From NCBI GenBank assembly GCA_041402045.1, contig JAWKSZ010000013.1, positions 62,001 to 126,000 of the forward strand: a stretch of 64,000 bases of DNA. Direction: 5' to 3'. The first letter of the stretch is position 1, and each line of letters begins with the position of its first letter. The notes below the pieces were generated by a model that saw only the letters and a list, made by a program, of their open reading frames with translations, made no database searches and was not told the DNA's origin. This DNA comes from JAGQRJ01 sp041402045. Lineage in GTDB: Bacteria > Planctomycetota > J058. Both the position numbers and the translations under genes were made by a program. This document shows positions 26,715 through 38,479 of the stretch, piece after piece.

Positions 26715-29700
26715 ATGACGGGGAGGGTGAGCAGCCCCCCGACGCCCCTGGGCACGATCGGTCCCTACGAGCTCCGCGCGGAGCTGGGCCAGGGGGGTAT
26801 GGGCGCCGTGTATCGGGCCTACAGCCACCGGCACGGGCGCGAGGTGGCGCTCAAGCTCGTGCGGCCAGGGTTGGTCGACGTGGATGACGCGGCGCGTCTG
26901 GTGCGGGAGGGGCGGCTGCTCTCGGGGCTCGACCACCCGTTCCTCGTGGGGTTCCTCGACGCAGGCGAGCACTGCGGGACCCCCTACCTCGTCATGGAGC
27001 TGGTCCCTGGCGAGAGCCTCGATCGGCTCCTGGCCCGCGACCGCTGCTGGGAGCCGGAGCGCGCCGTGCGCCTCGTGCGCCAGCTCGCCGAGGGCGCGGG
27101 GGAGCTCCACCGCCTGGGGATCGTGCACCGCGACCTGAAGCCGCACAACGTGCTGCTCGATCAGCGCGGCTCCCCCCAGATCGCCGACTTGGGGCTGGCC
27201 CGGGACGACTCGCTCTCGCGCCTGACCCAGACCGGAGTGGTCCTCGGGACCCCGGCCTACATGGCCCCCGAGCAGGTCCAGGGCCAGCTCGCGTCCCCGG
27301 CCAGCGACGTCTACGCCCTGGGGGTGATCCTGTTCGAGCTGCTCTCCGGCCGACTGCCCTTCCAGGAGACGAACCAGCTCGCGCTGATGCAGGCCCAGCT
27401 CGAGGCGGCCCCTCCGCCCCTGCGCAGCCTGCGCCCCGACCTGGGGAGCGACCTCGCCGCGCTGGTCGCCTGCTGCCTGGCGAAGGACCCCGGGGACCGC
27501 TACCCCGACGGAGCCGCGCTGGGCGCGGCCCTGGCCGAGGTCGGGTTCGGGTCGCGCAGCCCCGCGGGGCGGGGCGCCGGCCGGGTCGCCGCCGTCCTGA
27601 CCCTGGCGTTGGCTCTGGGCGCGCTCGCCTCCCTGCTCGTCGGACCCTCCGGCCCCCCGGCCCCCGGGGAGGCGCCGCCGGCCGCGGACTCGGGGCCGGC
27701 TCCGTCCCCTGAGCTCGCCGCGCTGCTCGCCGACGGCGACGCCCGCCTGCGGCGCGGGGACACCGGGGAGGCCGAGGCGATCTACCTCGCCGCGACCGAG
27801 CGTGACCCCGCCTCGGCCGAGGCCTGGGCGGGCTACGGCCGGGCGGCCAGCGGCGAGCACCGGCTGGGCACCGCCCGCGGGCGCTTCGAGCGCGCGCTGC
27901 GCCTCGACCCCCACAACACGCGGGCCCTCCTGGGCATGGCCCTGTGCTGCGCGCTCACCGACCGCGCCGCGGCAGAGGACTACCTCCGCCGCGCCGAGGC
28001 GAGCGACCCGGGCTCGGCGTATCCCGCGCTCTACCGCGCCCAGTGGCTCCTGAACGAGGACCCCGCCGCCGCCGTCCCCGAGCTGGAGCGCCTGGCGGCG
28101 GCGTTCCCCGAGAACACGGACGTGCTCACGCTGCTCTGCGGCGGGCTGCGGGTGGTCGGGCGGGCGCCCGAGTCCCTGCGCCGCGCCGAGGAGGAGCTCG
28201 CTCGCCAGGACGACCCGCAGCTCGAGGCGCAGCGCGTCTACAGCCTGACCGCGGTCGGGCGCCCGCGGGCGGAGGTGCTCGCGGCGTTGGAGTCGCTGCG
28301 GGAGCGCTACCCGGGCAGCCTGTCCGTGCTCTCCGCCGGGGGCGACGTGATCCTGGGGTGGGGTGACTTCGAGCGGGCGGCGCCCTGGGTCGCCGCGCTG
28401 CGCGAGCGCTTCCCCCAGAGCCCGGTGAGCCTCGAGTTCTACGCCACCCTCTGCTTGCGCCGGCGCTGGGGCTTGCTCCGGGGGCTGGCCGCGGTCGAGC
28501 AGGCGATCCTCGAGCAGCCCGGGGAGCTGCGGCTGCTGAAGCTCGCCCTGGACCTGTCCGAGGCCACCCGCGACTTCGACCGCCAGGTGCGCTACGCCGG
28601 CGCGCTCCTGGACGAGGCGCCCAGGGACCCCGAGCTCCTGCGCCGGCTCGGGCAGGGCGCCGTCGGGGCGTGCGAACCGCGGCGCGCGGTCGAGGCCTTC
28701 GAGCGCCTGCGCGCGCTGCGCCCCGACGACCCCTGGGTCACCTCCTCGCTCTGGGTTCAGCTCGCCAGCCTCGAGGCCTTCGACCGGGCCGAGGAGGTCG
28801 CCGCGGAGGCGCTCGCGCGCGCGCCGAGCGCCCGGCAGCTCTCGGTCTACCTGCACGCCGCGCGCCTGGGGCGCGGCGACCTCCGCTCCCTCGAGCCGCT
28901 GCGCGAGCTGAGCCGCCTCGGCGACCGGGCGAGCCTCGAGGCCAACCTGGTCCTGCTCGAGCGGTGCCTGCAGCTCGGCGATCTGGACGGCGCGCGGGCC
29001 TGCGCGCAGGTCCTCGAGGACCAGGGGGTGGAGGGCCCCACGAGCGAGTCCCTGCTCGGCGACGAGGCGCTGGCGCGGGGCCGGCTGCACGTCGCGGCGG
29101 AGCGCTACGAGACCGCGTTCGCGTTCAATCCGCGCTGCGGCGAGGCGCTCCTGGGGCTGGGCGAGGTCTACGCCCGCGCGGGAGGGACGGCAGAGGCGCG
29201 AGGGTTGCTCGAGCTCGGGGTGCGCCTCCTGGAGCGGAGCGGGCGCTTCCCCAGCCGCCTCGAGCCCGCGCGCGCGCGGCTGCGCGCGCTCGACGCCGCG
29301 GCGGGGGTCGAGCTCGACGCCCCGCTGGAGACGTGCCTGGCCGTGGGCGACGCCGCCCTCGAGGCCTACGACCAGCGCACGGCGAGCCTGGCGTTCCGCG
29401 CAGCCTTGAGCCGCAGTCCGACCTCGGGGCTGGCCTGGGCGGGCCTGGCCCGGGTGTGCGGACGACGCGGGTTCATGCGCGCGGCGGAGGCCCTGGTGCG
29501 CGACGCGCTGGTCCACGACCCCGAGCGCCCGAGCACCCTGGTCCTCGCCTCGAACCTCGCGCAGAGCGCGGGGCGTGACGAGGTGGCCGCGGAGCTCCAG
29601 GCGCGGCTCGAGACCGTGGACCCCCAGGGCCCCTGGACGCTCTACAACCGCGGCGAGCTGGCCTGGATCCAGCAGGACGAGACCCGGGCGCAGGCGGCGT

Positions 29701-30722
29701 TCCAGGCCGCCTACGCGCGCTTCCCCCGCGAGCGCGAGCTGGTCCAAGGGGTGGCCATGTTCCACCTCGAGCGCGGCGACTTCGCCGAGGTGCAGCAGAT
29801 CGCCGAGGCCTACGCTCGCGCCACGGGGACCCCGGCCCTGAGCCTGGAGCTGGCCAAGGCCCTGGCGGGCCTCGAGCAGCCGGAGCGAGCCCTGGCGGCC
29901 GCCCACGAGACCCTGGCCTGGGCGCCCTCCCACGCTGCGGGCCTGCTCCTGCTGGGGTCGCTGGAGGATCGCCGCGGCGAGCGGGAGCGCGCGGCCGAGT
30001 TCTTCCGGCGCGGGCTGGAGCAAGACCCGCTGCAGCCCTTGGTGCGCGCGCGCCTGGTCGCCTTCGCCGCCGAGGCCGGAGACGCGGCCCGCGCGCTGGA
30101 GGAGGCTGCGCTGGCCTGGGGCGTCACCCCCGACGCCCTGCGGCTGCGGGTCGCGGTCCAGTTGAGCGACGCGCTGCTCGCCGCCCCCAGCACCGTCCCG
30201 GCGGCGCTGGACTACGCCGAGCGCGCTTGCGCCTTGGAGCCGTCGTCTGCGCCAGCGCGCGCGCAGCGCGGGAAGGTGCGCCGACGCCTGAGCGACCTCG
30301 AGGGGGCGCTCGCGGACTTCAGGTTCGTCCTCGAGCGGGACCCGACCCACACCGGGGCGCTCCTGGTCTGCGGCGAGTCCGCGTTGGCGACCCTCGACCG
30401 GGTCGGCGCCCTGGAGCTCAGCGAGCGGCTGCTGCGCGTGGCCCCTCGCGACTGGCGCGCGCAGAACCTGCGCGGGCGCGTGCTCCTGGTGTTCGTGGGC
30501 GTGGAGCCAGCCTGGGAGTCCCTGCTGCGCGCCGCGGAGCTCGCGCCCAGCGTGCCCGAGGCCTTGTTCCCGGTGGTCGACGCGGGGGCCAGGCTCGAGA
30601 AGTGGGCGACGGTCCGGGACTACGCCCGGCGCCTGCTCGCCCTCGAACCTCCGGCGAGCGAGACCCTGCGTCGGCTCGCCGAGGAGCGCCTGCAGCGCGC
30701 GCGCGAGGCGCTCGGCGAGTAG
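26715..30722 (+). CDS. Transmembrane Ser/Thr protein kinase with very long TPR region
   Basis: 1335 residues from ATG 26715; a GTG at 26691 would add eight residues. Kinase domain about residues 15-280: GQGGMGAVY, VALKLV, HRDLKPHN, ADLGLA in place of DFG, MAPEQ. One membrane helix follows (VAAVLTLALALGALASLLVG, about 295-315). The remaining 950-plus residues consist of at least twenty TPR-like repeats ('EAEAIYLAATERDPASAEAW' being the first). Such kinases sense or scaffold proteins through the TPR array on the far side of the membrane. It is followed after 32 bp by a paralogous kinase gene that is broken. Confidence 0.88.
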   Translation: MTGRVSSPPTPLGTIGPYELRAELGQGGMGAVYRAYSHRHGREVALKLVRPGLVDVDDAARLVREGRLLSGLDHPFLVGFLDAGEHCGTPYLVMELVPGESLDRLLARDRCWEPERAVRLVRQLAEGAGELHRLGIVHRDLKPHNVLLDQRGSPQIADLGLARDDSLSRLTQTGVVLGTPAYMAPEQVQGQLASPASDVYALGVILFELLSGRLPFQETNQLALMQAQLEAAPPPLRSLRPDLGSDLAALVACCLAKDPGDRYPDGAALGAALAEVGFGSRSPAGRGAGRVAAVLTLALALGALASLLVGPSGPPAPGEAPPAADSGPAPSPELAALLADGDARLRRGDTGEAEAIYLAATERDPASAEAWAGYGRAASGEHRLGTARGRFERALRLDPHNTRALLGMALCCALTDRAAAEDYLRRAEASDPGSAYPALYRAQWLLNEDPAAAVPELERLAAAFPENTDVLTLLCGGLRVVGRAPESLRRAEEELARQDDPQLEAQRVYSLTAVGRPRAEVLAALESLRERYPGSLSVLSAGGDVILGWGDFERAAPWVAALRERFPQSPVSLEFYATLCLRRRWGLLRGLAAVEQAILEQPGELRLLKLALDLSEATRDFDRQVRYAGALLDEAPRDPELLRRLGQGAVGACEPRRAVEAFERLRALRPDDPWVTSSLWVQLASLEAFDRAEEVAAEALARAPSARQLSVYLHAARLGRGDLRSLEPLRELSRLGDRASLEANLVLLERCLQLGDLDGARACAQVLEDQGVEGPTSESLLGDEALARGRLHVAAERYETAFAFNPRCGEALLGLGEVYARAGGTAEARGLLELGVRLLERSGRFPSRLEPARARLRALDAAAGVELDAPLETCLAVGDAALEAYDQRTASLAFRAALSRSPTSGLAWAGLARVCGRRGFMRAAEALVRDALVHDPERPSTLVLASNLAQSAGRDEVAAELQARLETVDPQGPWTLYNRGELAWIQQDETRAQAAFQAAYARFPRERELVQGVAMFHLERGDFAEVQQIAEAYARATGTPALSLELAKALAGLEQPERALAAAHETLAWAPSHAAGLLLLGSLEDRRGERERAAEFFRRGLEQDPLQPLVRARLVAFAAEAGDAARALEEAALAWGVTPDALRLRVAVQLSDALLAAPSTVPAALDYAERACALEPSSAPARAQRGKVRRRLSDLEGALADFRFVLERDPTHTGALLVCGESALATLDRVGALELSERLLRVAPRDWRAQNLRGRVLLVFVGVEPAWESLLRAAELAPSVPEALFPVVDAGARLEKWATVRDYARRLLALEPPASETLRRLAEERLQRAREALGE

Positions 30723-30754
30723 ACGCGCGCGCGCGACCCGGGTAGGACGGGGGC

Positions 30755-33700
30755 ATGTCAGCAGCCTACCCCCGCCCCTTCGCGCGCTACACCTTGCTCG
30801 CTCAGCTCGGGGAGGGCGGCATGGGGGTCGTGCACCGCGCGATCGACCCGGCGCTGGGGGTGGAGGTCGCGCTCAAGACCTGCCGGCCGGAGCTGGCGGA
30901 GGGGGAGGACCTCGCGCGCTTCATGCGCGAGGGGCGGCTCCTGGCCCAGCTTCGGCACCCGCACTTGGTGAGCCTGCTCGACGTGGGCGTGCACGAGGGC
31001 ACGCCCTACCTGGTCATGGAGCTCGTGCGCGGACGCGACCTGCAGCACCGCCTGCGGGAGGGCCCCTTCGCCCCCCAGGAGGCCGTCGAGGTCGTGCGCA
31101 AGCCGCCGAGCGCCGCCGGGGCCTTGCACGCCCAGGGGGTGGTGCACCGCGACGTGAAGCCTGGCAAACGCGTTCCTCTGACCCCCGACGGCGAGCCGGT
31201 GCTGACCGATCTCGGTTCGGTCTGGGTCGAGACCCACAGCCTGACGCGCGCAGCCGGGGACCCTGGCCTGCCTGCGCCGGAGCAGGCGCGGGCAACCAGC
31301 GGGACCCTGCCGCGACGGCGATGCCTGGTGCGTTCCTGTTCTTGAGCGTCAGCGGCGCCTGCCTTCAACCAGGAGTCGTCCCTGCTGGCGGTGCTGCACG
31401 CGCACCAGCGCGTCGCGCCCCTCGCCTGCGGACGCTGGCTCCCCACGTCGCTTTCGATCTGAGGTCGTCGCCGCGCGCTGTTCGGAGAAGCAGCCCGCGC
31501 AAGATACGCCGACGGGCCGAGCTGGCGGCGGCCCTGGCCGCGCCCGTCTCGCCTCGGCGCGCCCGCGGTCCCGCTGCTCGTCGCCGGGGCGATCCTGGCG
31601 CTGCCTCCGCCTCGCCGCGCGCTGGCGTCGCTCCGCACGGGGCAGACGCCCGCGCCGCCGACCCAAACCTCTGAGCCCGGCACCGACCCCGGAGCCCCTG
31701 AGCCGAGCGCGCGCCCGACGGACTCGGCGCGGAGCTCAGCGCGGAGCGTCAGCGTTCGAGTCCGGCGACTACGCCGGCGTCCTGGAGCAGCTCGCCGAGG
31801 AGCCAGCTCTCCCTCGTGGGCTGTCACTACGGTTTCCAGTAAGGTCGACGGAGCTTAGCTGCCGCTCCAGGCGCTGGATGGCGCGCGCGACTGGCGGCAT
31901 ACCCCAGGCCGCCGAGGCTTGGCACCCCGCTGCTGCGCGCGCGGGAGGAGCTCCAGGAGATCGACGCCGCGCTGGAGGCGGGGGCGTGGGCGCTCGAGCC
32001 CGTCGGGCGACGGCGCTGGCCGCCGCTAGCGCGTTCGCAGCTCGACCGCTGGACGGGCGCGCGGGGCCGATGCTCGGATCGAGCGCGGCCGGGAGGTGTA
32101 CCAGGACGCGGACCTGGCCCAGTGCCGCGTCGTGCTGCGTCAGCGGCGACGTCGCTGCCGCTGAGGCGGCGCCGCTCCTGGTCGCGGCCGACGAGAAGCG
32201 CGCTGCGAACTGAGCGCCTGGCCTGCTTGCGCTGGCGTCTACGCCGCGCGCGGCGATCACGCGCGCGGGCGCCTGTTCCTGCAGCTCCATGATCGCCAAG
32301 GACCACGTCACCGGGGTCCGCCTCGAAGGCGACTACGCGCTGGCGGAGGACGATCACCTGGTGCCGATCACCGCCTTCTTCGAGACGAGCCGCAGGCGCC
32401 CGGGTCGGTTGGACCGGGGCACGGCCCGGCCCGCGCGGCTGGGGGCCACCCGGGAGGCCGCGGTCCTGGCCCAAGGTTCGGGCGCGCCTGGACCCCGGGC
32501 AGTTGCTTGCGCGCGGCGGAGCGTTCGCTGGCGCCCTCGCCCGAGCCCGAGGAGCCCTACGACCTCACACGCTCTGCCGCAGCCTGGCTGGCCCCGCCCG
32601 CGAGCGCGAGCGGGACGGCAACGATCCGGTGGGCGCCCAGCTCGCGTTCCGCGCCTGCGCGATCCGCGACCCTGGCGCCGACGGCGTGGCTCGTATCTCG
32701 GGCAGCGCGCCTGCGCGTGGATCAGCCGCGGTGGGGATCCGCACCTGCGGCCGGCGGCTGCCGGTATGTCCGCGCGACTCCCGAGACCGTGCACTTCGCC
32801 GCGCTCTCGGCAAGCCGGAGCCTGGGCGACGCAGAGCGGGCCCGGCTCTGACTCACCGTCGAAACCTGTTCGACAGCGCGGGCCGGCAGGCGTTCCTGGC
32901 CGGAGAAGGGGCGCGAGCCGAAGGACGCGGTTCCTCGCGCGGCTACCGACGCGCGTTGGACCTGGGGTGGACTCGGTGCTCCTGTTCAACCGCGCGCTGA
33001 CGTTGCTCCTGCGGCAGCGGCGCTCGACGCCGCCCGTGACCTGGTCGAGCGCTGGGGTGGGCCGCTGCACCTTTGAGCGCGGCGCCATCGCGCTCGTCGC
33101 CCAGGCCTGGAGACGGCCCGGGCGAGGTCGCCCGCGTGAGCTGGAGCTGGCACCGCGCTCCAGCCTCCGCCCGCTCTACGCCGGACGGATCGCGCGGGCT
33201 GGCGACACCGCCGAGGCCTGGTGCCACTTCACTGGTCCCGGCCGAGGACCTGCTGGTGCGCCTGGTGGGGGCTGGTCGAGCCGCTGGTCGACCTGGGGAC
33301 GACGGGGTCCTCGACCGGACTTCGCGCGCTACGCCTCGTCGCGCCGGTGGACGCCTCGTCGAGCAGCTCTGCGTGCGAGCCCTTCGACGCGCTGGAGCGG
33401 CGGCGCTGGCCGCGGCGCTGAGTGGGACGGCGCGACCAGGCCGCTCCGCAGGCCTCGACCCTGGCGCTGGCCGCTGCGGCTTTCTTCGGGATCGCGGAGG
33501 AGCGGTGGGAGGAGGCCGCCGCCTGCCGGCGCGTGCGCTCGAGCTCTCGATCCGACGACGTCGCTTCGCGCACCTCTACCTGGGGCGCGAGGCCTCGACC
33601 GCGGCTTCGCAGGGCGCGGGCGGCACACGACGGCGTTGCTGCGGGTCGAGCCCGAGGTGTGGGGCACCTGGCTGCTGCACGGGCGGCTGCAGGTGCTCGA

Positions 33701-33925
33701 CGGCGAGGTCGAGGCAGGCTGGGCCCTGCTGGCGTCGCCGCGCGGCGCCATCGTCCGCGGCGCCCTGGTCTGGCCGCCCAGGCCCGCGGGAGCTCGCGGA
33801 GGAGGTCCAGGCGCAGCTCGAGGCCCTCGAGGACCTCCCGGGGTGAGCGAGGTCCAGCGCGCCGAGCTGGACGCCGTCCGGGCCGAGCCCAGGCGCACCT
33901 GCCGTCCGCAGCGCCCGGGCGCTGA
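30755..33925 (+). pseudogene. Second Ser/Thr kinase-TPR gene, frameshifted throughout
   Basis: From ATG 30755 the frame reads a normal kinase N-lobe (GEGGMGVVH, VALKTCRPE, YLVMELVRG), then damage begins near 31085. HRDVKPG should be followed by NVLL but reads KRVPL, and the APEQ region has lost residues. Further kinase and TPR pieces appear in all three frames: 'NQESSLLAVLHAHQ' (about 31365-31410), 'CLEKQPARxY.DG' (about 31480), and 'LHGRLQVLDGEVEAGWALL' (about 33680). The gene is a tandem paralogue of 26715-30722, about 1050 codons if repaired. The indels are spread evenly and motif order is kept, so sequence error is at least as likely as decay. Confidence 0.7.
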
Positions 33926-33929
33926 CCTC

Positions 33930-34350
33930 GACCCCACCCCGGGTTCACGGCTTCGCGCAGCGCCTCGCGGCGGAGGAACTCGCGGTAGCGCAGCGAGGCG
34001 CGGATCCCCGTGAACAGCCCGCCGACGACCAGCGCGCTGGATCACCGTCCCGGGAGAGAGCAGCAGCGCCGGGTTCGAGAGGTAGGTGAGCGCTACCAGG
34101 GGCGCATAGATCAGCGCCCCCACGATCGCCGGTGCATACGCCCTGGCCGGGGAGCGCCTCGCCGCCACGAACAGGACCCAGAACACCAGGGCCAGCCCGA
34201 CCTGGAGCATGCGGAGCACGTCGAACACGCCTGCGCTCATGTCCTGAGGCGGGCGCTGCCAGAGGCCGAGCAGCGCGCCGAGGGACACGAGGATCGCCAC
34301 GGCCAGCAGCGCGCGGGCGGCGGTCTGGGCGGAGTGCCCGTCAGCCAGCG
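33930..34350 (-). pseudogene. Small multi-span membrane protein, frameshifted near its C-terminus
   Basis: Three hydrophobic helices are plain in one frame: LLAVAILVSLGALLGLW, MLQVGLALVFWVLFVAARR and APAIVGALIYAPLVALTYL, followed by SNPALLLSPGTVIQRA. At about 34030 the frame changes and the protein continues as GLFTGIRASLRYREFLRREA. The N-terminus is unclear; no good start codon is seen downstream of the propeller gene's stop (34425). Family unknown. It converges with the broken kinase gene and probably follows the propeller gene in one transcript. Confidence 0.5.
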
Positions 34351-34424
34351 AGCTGGCTGGCCCGGCGGGGCCGCTGAGGCGCCCGACCTTCGCCGCCGCG
34401 CGCCCTTCAACGACGCGCCGCGGC

Positions 34425-36600
34425 TCAAGGCGACGGGCGCGTGCGGGGCCGCGCGTCCGCTGGCTCCTCGCCCGGCGCGGGGCCCGCGGCGTCGCGCGAG
34501 AGCAGGCCGCCGCCGGTGACAGGAGCGCGAGCAGCGACCTCCGCCCACGAGCAGCGCCGAGGGAGCGCCGGGCCTTCGCCGGGCTCTGGAGTGGGCGTGG
34601 CGGCGGGGGGCGCTCGCGGCAGGGCTCGCGGCAGGAGCGGGGCGTCCTCGAGAAGCGGCGGTCGCGACCTCCGGCCAGGGGCCGACGACGACGACGTTGG
34701 CCCACAGCGTCGCCGCCTGCGCTCCGGCCTCGACGCGCGCCAGGAGCGGGACGACCAGCGGGAAGCGGCCGTCGAGGGGCTCGCCGAAGCGCGACGCGAA
34801 GGGTGCGTCCCAGCCGGCGGCGCGCTCGCGGGACCACGAATCCGGCGCGCGGCGGGCGTAGTCGCCAGACGCGACCCCGGCGGCCACATGCGCCAGCGTC
34901 GCTTGCCACACCGCCTGGGGGTCGACCTCCAGCGCTCCCGCGGGGCCGAGCCGCACGCCGGGGACCGCGGCGCCCAGGGTGAAGCGGGCCTGCGAGGGGC
35001 CGCGGTGCCGGAGCCGAAGGGTCACGGGGGGGCCGTCGCTGGCCAGCACGCGCGGGGGGCACTCGGGGACGATCGCCAGCGGGGCGGCGGCGCGGGCAGG
35101 CGGCTCGAGCACGAACAGCGAGCTGCGGTAGGACACCACCGCCCGCCGGTCGCCGGCAGCGACGCGGACCTCCGCCGGGTCGTGGCGCCTGCAGCGCTCG
35201 CGCGCCAACAGCACCCGCCCCGGCGCGTCCCCCGGGAGCAGGGGGACGGTCTCTGCCCACACCTCCCGGCGCACCTCCTGCCCGTCGGCGTCCTCGCTCG
35301 CCTCGTAGCCCGCGCGAACCAGATACGGGTGCTCGGCGAGCAGCGCCTGCGCGGACTGGGCGCGCTGGGGGTCGTCGCGGGGCAGGTCGCTCCACGCGGC
35401 GCGCGCTGCGGGGCCCCAGGGCAAGGCGCTGCGCTCGTCTGCCTCCCGCTGCTCCCAGTACGCGGGGTCGTCGTCCTGGCCGCTCGCGCGCGCGCGCAAG
35501 GCGTCCGCCGGCAGGGCGTTCAGCGGTCCGCACCAGGCGCGGAGCTCGCCGCTGCTGCGGTCGAGCCGCAGCGGGCCCAGGTGCCAGGCGTCGGGACCCC
35601 GGAGCAGCAGTGGGTCGTGGCCGCGGTCGGGGGTCGTCCATGGCTCGCCGCGCGGCCGGAGGGCCGCGTCGAACCGGCGGACGACGCCGGGGCGGCCGCT
35701 GACGACGAGCACCCCCCCGTCGTCGAGGGCCGCCAGCGCGCAGGGCTCCGCGTGGTGCAGCGGGCCAGCGCCCAGGGGCGCCTCGACCCGCTCGCCGGTC
35801 TCGAGGTCGAGGCGGAGGAGCGTCCCCTCGCGCTGGTCGTGGGAGGCGCAGAACAGGGCGCGATCGCCGAGGGCCACGCCGAGGATCACGCCTTCGCCGG
35901 CCGGGGAGAGCCGCGCGACCTCGCGCCCGCTCTCCAGGTCGAAGGCGGCGGCGCCCGACGCCAGCCGCGCTCCGGCGACGGCCGCGCGGCGGCCGCGGGG
36001 GTCGAGCGCGACCCAGCGCGGCTCGAGGGGCAGGCGCAGGCCGCGGCGCACGACCTCGAGCTCCACCTGGGCGTAGGCGCGCAGGCCGTCGAGCTGCGCC
36101 TCGACGCTGCAGGTGTGCCGACCGAGCTGCTCGGCGCCGGCGGTCCAGACCAGCTCGGCCCCGCGGACCTCCAGTCCCTCCGGCCCCTGGCGCAGGCGGT
36201 AGCGCGCCTCGCCCGGGAGGTTCGGGGTGAGCGGGAGCGCGAGGGGCTCCCCGACCACGGCCTCGACCCGGGCGGGGGCCTGCAGCCGCAGCAGCGGCGG
36301 CGCCTCGATCCCCAGGGCGTCGAGGTCGGCCACGAGCGCCATGCGCGACCACCCCAGGAACAGCCGCTCCCGGGTCGGGTCGAAGGCGAGCAGGAGGGAG
36401 CCGTGGGTCTTGAAGGCGTCCCAGCGATCGCCCCAGGTGGGGGCTGCGGCTCGAAGGTTCGGCCGCCTCGTTCGCTTCAGCCCACTGGACGTCGTGCGGA
36501 CCGCACCGGAAGACAGGGTCCGCGAGCGAGGCTGACCGCCAGGTCGCAGGTGGAGTGCGGCGCGAGGGGCGCAGCCGGCAGGCCTCAAGCTGGGTGAGTC
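34425..36600 (-). CDS. Beta-propeller protein with Ig-like domain (frameshifts at both ends)
   Basis: The clean core, about 34655-36440, encodes some 600 residues. It starts with a propeller blade (LLLAFDPTRERLFLGWSR), then an Ig/He_PIG-like domain (PARVEAVVGEPLALPL to HTCSVEAQLDGLRAYAQVEL), then further blades with typical 'WVALDPRGRRAAVAGARL' and 'ALAALDDGGVLVVSGRPG' strands. At about 34650 the C-terminal part switches frame and ends at 34425 (TPEPGEGPALPRRCSW, then Pro/Ala-rich). The N-terminal 50-odd residues, 36440-36710, are also out of frame, so the start cannot be placed. No signal peptide can be seen in the damaged part. Function unknown; a protein-interaction propeller is likely. 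Confidence 0.6.
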
Positions 36601-36699
36601 GAGGTCAGTCTGCTGCCGCGACGTAGGCGAAGCCGCCGGGACGCTGCCAGCTCCACCTGCCGAAGGACTGGTGGACGTGGTCGCGGCGGGTGAACACTG

Positions 36700-37650
36700 A
36701 CCTTTCATCGAGGCGAGAACACGAACAGCCCGCTCGAACCTCGCCCGCTATGCGCATATCAGCCGTGGCGTCAATGCATCGAACTCAACGGCGAAAAGAG
36801 ATGAATCAACAAGCGCCACCGGTGGCGGCCTCGACCACGCGAAGGTCAGCTGCGCAGTCAGCGCAGGCCCGTCGTCGTTGTGCACCACGGCGTAAGGCCA
36901 GGTCGTTGGGACCTCGGACGCCCGGTTTCAAGCTCGCCGGGGGCGCCGCCAGCGCGGCGTGGCGCGGTCTGCCGCGATCGACACCTCGACGCAGCTAAGC
37001 TGCAGCTCGGCGAGAGCGACCTGCGATGGCCAGCAGGGCCTTCGCGCCGCCGGGAGGATGCAGCCACCTGCGCCAGGCTCCGCTGCTCAGGACGACGCTG
37101 CACCACCCGCGACGGCGAAGAAGCTCGCCGCGGTCCGGTCGAGGCCCGGGCGAGGCCAGGACTCGGTCGATCTCTGGAAGCCTCCGCCGAGGCTGCTCGC
37201 CGACGACGGCGGAACCGAAGCGGGGACATGCCGCATGGTCAGCTCATCCATGTGCCTGGGGGCAGGCCTGCCAGGCTCGCCGCACCTCGCCGCGAGGACC
37301 AACGCCGAGACGCCCACGTAGAGCGCGCAGGCGAGGACCGGGCAGCATGCGCGGCCGAAGCCACGCCGCCCGTCGAGCTCGGGAAGGGCAACCAGGGCGC
37401 CGCCCGCGGCGAAAAGACCCGGGGCCGCGACCGCGGCAGTCCTGGGCTTCGCGGCCCGCAGGAGCCAGGGCCTCGAGCTCGGGCTGCTGCGGAGCTGCGG
37501 CAGGGAGCGGGGCGCGGCGCGCTGGACGCGGCGGCGGGCGTTAACCGGGCAGGTCTGGACTCTGCGGGCTGGTGCGAGGATCTATGAGCTTCTCCCTGGT
37601 TCGGAGGAGAGAGGTTCACGCTCGTCAACGCGCGCTTTCTCGGCGGCTGC
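36700..37650. other. Unresolved, damaged region
   Basis: No frame stays open with good coding character. Short minus-strand pieces look protein-like, for example AVVHNDDGPALTAQLTF at about 36840-36895 and a hydrophobic stretch CPVLACALYVGVSALVLAA at about 37290-37350. These may be remnants of a membrane-anchored minus-strand gene broken by several indels. I cannot name it. Confidence 0.35.
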
Positions 37651-37655
37651 ACAGC

Positions 37656-38242
37656 ATGAATGCACCTCTTCTGATGGTTGCGTATGCCCGGACTGTGTGG
37701 CGAAGCTGCGCGAAGGCCGATCGCACAGGCGCGACGGGGACGACGTTTGACGACCTGTTCGAGCGGGTCGTGACCCAAGCTGCTCGTCTACGTCACTTTG
37801 CCGCATGGGGGCACAAGCTGCAGCGGGCCCTCGACCCGCTGGACGTGCTGCGGGGAACCTTCGTCGGCCGCAGCTCTTCGCTTGCTTCGAGAGTCGAGGC
37901 CCAGGCTCGTTCTGCGCTGGCTGCCGGATCGCGGACACCAATCCGCTCGCCATGCTCCTTCGGCCGGGCCGGCGCGAGGCCCCAGCGAGGCTTCTGGTGC
38001 GCGCATCGACGGCCTTGCTGGATCCGCGCGAGCAGACCAACCCCTCGACGTTGCTGGCCCGGCGTGAGCGACCGTGCTGCTCTCGGCCTCGGTCCTGGGC
38101 CGGCGAGCGTGAGCGTGCTCCGCATCTGCAGGCCAGGCGCTGGAAGCGATCCGCGAGCGAACTGGGACGAAGCGAAGCGCCGATGCGCCGGCTGCTGAGC
38201 AAGAGCCATGGACCGCGTGGGCGGCTCGTGGGCGAGGTGTAG
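37656..38242 (+). pseudogene. ECF-type RNA polymerase sigma factor, frameshifted
   Basis: Sigma-70 family signatures occur in order but in different frames: TFDDLFERV (about 37745), the region-2 core GHKLQRALDPLDVLRGTF (about 37808-37862), FESRGPGSF (about 37885), then LLDPREQTNPSTLLARRE, and a region-4 helix-turn-helix piece ELGRSEAPMRRLLSK (about 38158-38205) ending at TAG 38240-38242. This is the layout of the planctomycete ECF factors that sit beside Ser/Thr kinases, and a kinase gene follows. At least three indels would have to be repaired. The start near 37656 is approximate. Confidence 0.6.
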
Positions 38243-38479
38243 CGCCGGGCTCGCTTCTATCGCAGCACCCTGGCCCCATGGTCGAGCCGGGTCTGGAGCG
38301 AGATGCTGCCTCTCGGGTGGGCCGTGCAGCGCAAGGCGGGAGCTGGGCGAGCCGATCGACGCACTGCGACGCTGGCACATCAGAGCTCGGGGGTGAGCGT
38401 CGAGGCCGTCGACCGCTGCCGAAACTACCCTCGACGCGCTGGGGCCCCTACGTTTGACATTTCGCCCGAGCGCCGACGC

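Noticed and set aside
31085..33925. Several small independent genes in the damaged patch
   Set aside because: The short open frames are pieces of one kinase-TPR gene in shifting frames, with Arg/Ala-rich stretches from wrong-frame reading.
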